Of a stretch of 7,044 nucleotides of DNA, positions 5,430-7,044 are shown piece by piece. The stretch lies in contig JAAURU010000194.1 of the NCBI GenBank assembly GCA_012032075.1, positions 1 through 7,044 on the forward strand. Reading direction: 5' to 3'. Position 1 is the stretch's first letter. Each line of letters begins with the position of its first letter. Made by a program: the position numbers and the translations under genes. This stretch comes from Flavobacterium sp. (GTDB taxonomy: Bacteria; Bacteroidota; Bacteroidia; Flavobacteriales; Flavobacteriaceae). The notes below the pieces were generated by a model. The model did not search any database. It was not told where the DNA came from and was given only the letters and a program-made list of their open reading frames with translations.

Positions 5430-5971
5430 CTAATCAGCTTTACCTAAATGAATTAGCGCAAAAACGGCATAGTTAATCATGTCTTGATAATTCGCATCAA
5501 TTCCTTCTGAAACTAATGTTTTTCCTTTGTTGTCTTCTATTTGTTTTACACGAAGAAGTTTTTGTAAGATTAAATCGGTTAGACTACTCACTCGCATATC
5601 TCTCCAAGCTTCTCCATAATCATGGTTTTTATCTTCCATTAATTTTTTGGTCAAAGTAATCTTTTCATCGTACAATTTTACAGCTTCCTCATAATTCAAA
5701 TCGGGTTGAGAAGCAATACCTTTATCAATTTGTACCAAAGCCATGATACAATAATTAATGATTCCAATGAATTCGGAAGTTTCATCTTCATCTACTTTAC
5801 GAACTTCATTTTCTTGTAAACTACGTATGCGTTGCGCTTTAATAAAAATTTGGTCAGTTAAAGAAGGCAAACGTAAGATTCTCCACGCTGTTCCATAGTC
5901 TTTTGTTTTTTGGTAAACAAATCGCGACAAATCTTGATTATAGCATCATATTGTTGTGAAGTATTCTTCAT
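5430..5971 (-). CDS. DUF1599 family protein with internal duplication (one-base frameshift)
   Basis: The uninterrupted frame gives 166 residues from 5930, but the family start is the ATG at 5971 (MKNTSQQYDAIIKICRDLF). One A added to the six-A run (plus-strand T run 5906-5911) joins the two into a 180-residue protein; 542 bases plus 1 is exactly 181 codons. Two homologous halves are visible: KDYGTAWRILRLPSLTD near restored residue 24 and HDYGEAWRDMRVSSLTD near 117. Each is followed by a K..R helix and an acidic D/E helix ending in INY..(M/F)AL. The DYG, K..R and D..NY pattern resembles all-alpha MazG-like nucleotide pyrophosphohydrolases, so a nucleotide-related role is plausible but inferred. 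No signal peptide or membrane helix is present. It is first in the minus-strand block and divergent from folP. Confidence 0.85.
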
Positions 5972-5987
5972 TTATTCGGTATATTTG
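5954..5987 (+). promoter_or_regulatory. possible folP promoter (TTG, 23 bases, TATATTTG)
   Basis: TATATTTG at 5980-5987 matches the Bacteroidetes -7 consensus TAnnTTTG. A TTG at 5954-5956 lies 23 bases upstream, at the long end of the accepted spacing. Transcription would start near 5994, giving a leader of about 100 bases that contains both heptamer arrays before the folP ATG. The -33 element falls inside the 5' end of the divergent DUF1599 gene. Confidence 0.5.
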
Positions 5988-6000
5988 TATGAAATTTGTT

Positions 6001-6008
6001 CAAAAATA
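6001..6008 (-). promoter_or_regulatory. possible -7 box of the DUF1599 gene promoter
   Basis: The minus strand reads TATTTTTG, matching TAnnTTTG, 29 bases upstream of the ATG at 5971. The predicted start is near 5994, almost opposite the predicted folP start. No good -33 TTG is seen: the upstream position is occupied by the heptamer array. Confidence 0.4.
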
Positions 6009-6016
6009 AAGAATAT

Positions 6017-6051
6017 AGTATTAAGATTGAAGTATTAAGTACAAAGATTTT
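6017..6051. repeat. heptamer array, unit AGTATTA, in the folP leader
   Basis: Five heptamers stay in phase: AGTATTA at 6017-6023 and 6031-6037, AGATTGA at 6024-6030, AGTACAA at 6038-6044 and AGATTTT at 6045-6051. These match the minus-strand reading of the array at 5378-5426 in both unit sequence and order, so the two arrays form inverted copies around the DUF1599 gene. Confidence 0.8.
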
Positions 6052-6063
6052 TCGATTTTAGTT

Positions 6064-6091
6064 ATAAACTACCAACAATAAACTCTAAACT
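6064..6091. repeat. short heptamer array, unit ATAAACT, just before folP
   Basis: ATAAACT occurs at 6064-6070 and 6078-6084, with ACCAACA between and CTAAACT at 6085-6091. All are in 7-bp phase and end 5 bases before the folP ATG. It is short, and convincing mainly because other gaps show the same period. Confidence 0.5.
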
Positions 6092-6096
6092 CTTTT

Positions 6097-6930
6097 ATGA
6101 CAATAAACTGTAAAGGAAATTTAATTGATTTGAGTGTTCCCAAAGTGATGGGGATTTTAAACATTACTCCTGATTCTTTTTATGATGGTGGAAAATACAA
6201 GGATGAAGTTGGGATTTTGAATCAGGTTGAAAAAATGTTAGTTGATGGAGCTACTTTTATTGATATTGGAGCGTATTCCTCAAAACCAGGAGCCGAATTT
6301 GTTTCTGAAGAAGTAGAGTTAAGTCGTTTGCTTCCGGTAGTAGCATTGGTTTTAACCAAATTTCCAGAGGCAATACTTTCAGTAGATACATTTAGAAGTA
6401 CCATTGCTAAAAAAGCTGTGGAAAATGGTGTTGCTATTGTGAACGATATTTCGGCAGGTTTATTGGATGAAATGATGATAGAAACGGTTGCCCAATTGCA
6501 AGTTCCTTATATTATGATGCACATGAAAGGAACTCCACAAACAATGCAATCGTTAGCAAAATATGAAGATATAGTGAAGGAAATGATGTATTATTTTTCA
6601 GAACGTATTCAAGTAGCGAGAAGTTTCGGACTCAATGATATTATTGTTGATCCTGGATTTGGTTTTGCTAAAACTTTAGAACAAAATTATGAAGTGATGC
6701 AGAAGTTGGATTATTTTTCTATTTTGGAAGTACCTATTTTAGTTGGGATTTCAAGAAAATCGATGATTTATAAATTGTTAGATAGTACTGCAAATGAAGC
6801 TTTAAATGGAACTACTGTTTTAAATACCATTGGCCTGACGAATGGAGCTGATATTATCAGGGTGCATGATGCAAAAGAAGCAAAAGAAGCGATTCAGCTG
6901 GTAGACGCCTGTATGCATAGCGGCAGCTAA
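6097..6930 (+). CDS. folP: dihydropteroate synthase
   Basis: FolP condenses p-aminobenzoate with dihydropterin pyrophosphate to make dihydropteroate in folate synthesis. It is a cytoplasmic TIM barrel and the target of sulfonamides. The 277-residue frame is full length and intact. Motifs in order: MGILNITPDSF (18-28), DIGAYSSKPGA (56-66, with SKPG where many bacteria have TRPG), SVDTFR (95-100), NDISAG (116-121), MHMKGTPQTM (141-150), DPGFGFAKT (185-193), GISRKS (218-223) and RVHD (255-258). These cover the pterin, pyrophosphate and pABA sites. The ATG at 6097 leaves the normal short N-terminus before the first strand. The gene is transcribed away from the DUF1599 gene and ends at a terminator. 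The C-terminus (ACMHSGS) is slightly extended past the last helix. Confidence 0.98.
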   Translation: MTINCKGNLIDLSVPKVMGILNITPDSFYDGGKYKDEVGILNQVEKMLVDGATFIDIGAYSSKPGAEFVSEEVELSRLLPVVALVLTKFPEAILSVDTFRSTIAKKAVENGVAIVNDISAGLLDEMMIETVAQLQVPYIMMHMKGTPQTMQSLAKYEDIVKEMMYYFSERIQVARSFGLNDIIVDPGFGFAKTLEQNYEVMQKLDYFSILEVPILVGISRKSMIYKLLDSTANEALNGTTVLNTIGLTNGADIIRVHDAKEAKEAIQLVDACMHSGS

Positions 6931-6948
6931 TCTTTCACCTCATAAAAC

Positions 6949-6983
6949 AAAAAAAGCAACCAGTAAAAGTTGCTTTCTTTATT
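6949..6983 (+). terminator. intrinsic terminator of folP, probably bidirectional
   Basis: An 8-bp stem (AAAGCAAC at 6953-6960 with GTTGCTTT at 6969-6976) encloses an 8-base loop and is followed by a T-rich stretch to 6983. A run of seven A (6949-6955) precedes it, so it would also serve a convergent minus-strand gene. It begins 19 bases after the folP stop. Confidence 0.85.
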
Positions 6984-6997
6984 TCATCAAGACTATT

Positions 6998-7044
6998 TTA
7001 ATCATGCCTTAATGGGTGTTTTCTTCTGAGATCATTTCAATGGA
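6998..7044 (-). CDS. possible 3' end of a convergent gene (partial, tentative)
   Basis: On the minus strand one frame is open from the window edge for 11 codons, ending ISEENTH at a TAA (7009-7011). If one A is added to the AAAA run of that strand, the end instead reads ISEEKHPLRHD with a TAA at 6998-7000. This is the same kind of repair that restores other genes here. The position, just beyond a terminator with A and T tracts on both sides, fits the end of a convergent gene. The fragment is too short to assign a family. Confidence 0.25.

Noticed and set aside
6222..6404. 60-codon open frame on the minus strand
   Set aside because: It is antisense to folP, which is intact with all motifs.

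Overview
The window is AT-rich and looks like chromosomal DNA from Flavobacterium or a close relative in the Flavobacteriaceae. The evidence is: Flavobacteriia-type tpiA and folP proteins; the neighbourhood of folP, a DUF1599 protein, a BT_3928-family membrane protein, a TlpA-like thioredoxin and tpiA; no evident Shine-Dalgarno sequences; and promoter boxes of the Bacteroidetes type TAnnTTTG.

Layout. Positions 1-467 (+) hold the 3' end of a BNR/Ycf48-like beta-propeller gene with a broken frame, followed by a strong terminator. Positions 557-756 hold a 200-bp element with inverted-repeat ends. Positions 782-2449 (-) look like a three-gene accessory operon, transcribed in this order: a secreted/membrane protein of unknown function (split into two frames), a tiny membrane protein (also split), and a small SET-domain methyltransferase. 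Positions 2497-5971 (-) hold the conserved block, transcribed in the order DUF1599 protein, BT_3928-family protein, TlpA-like lipoprotein, tpiA, terminator. folP (6097-6930, +) is divergent from the DUF1599 gene and ends at a terminator. The last bases probably hold the end of a convergent gene.

How the genes fit together. tpiA (glycolysis) and folP (folate synthesis) are housekeeping genes. The BT_3928-family protein and the TlpA-like lipoprotein probably work together in thiol/disulfide chemistry at the inner membrane. The DUF1599 protein has a duplicated motif resembling all-alpha nucleotide pyrophosphohydrolases. The SET operon is accessory.

Two patterns stand out. First, at least five genes are broken by 1-2 base shifts, nearly all curable by adding a base to a homopolymer, while tpiA, folP and the SET gene are intact. 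This looks more like deletion-type sequencing or consensus error than gene decay. Second, nearly every intergenic gap of the tpiA-folP block carries 7-bp-period repeats whose unit sequence differs from gap to gap. One such family flanks the DUF1599 gene in inverted orientation. I found no tRNA, rRNA, CRISPR array or transposase, and no convincing new defence or mobile system.
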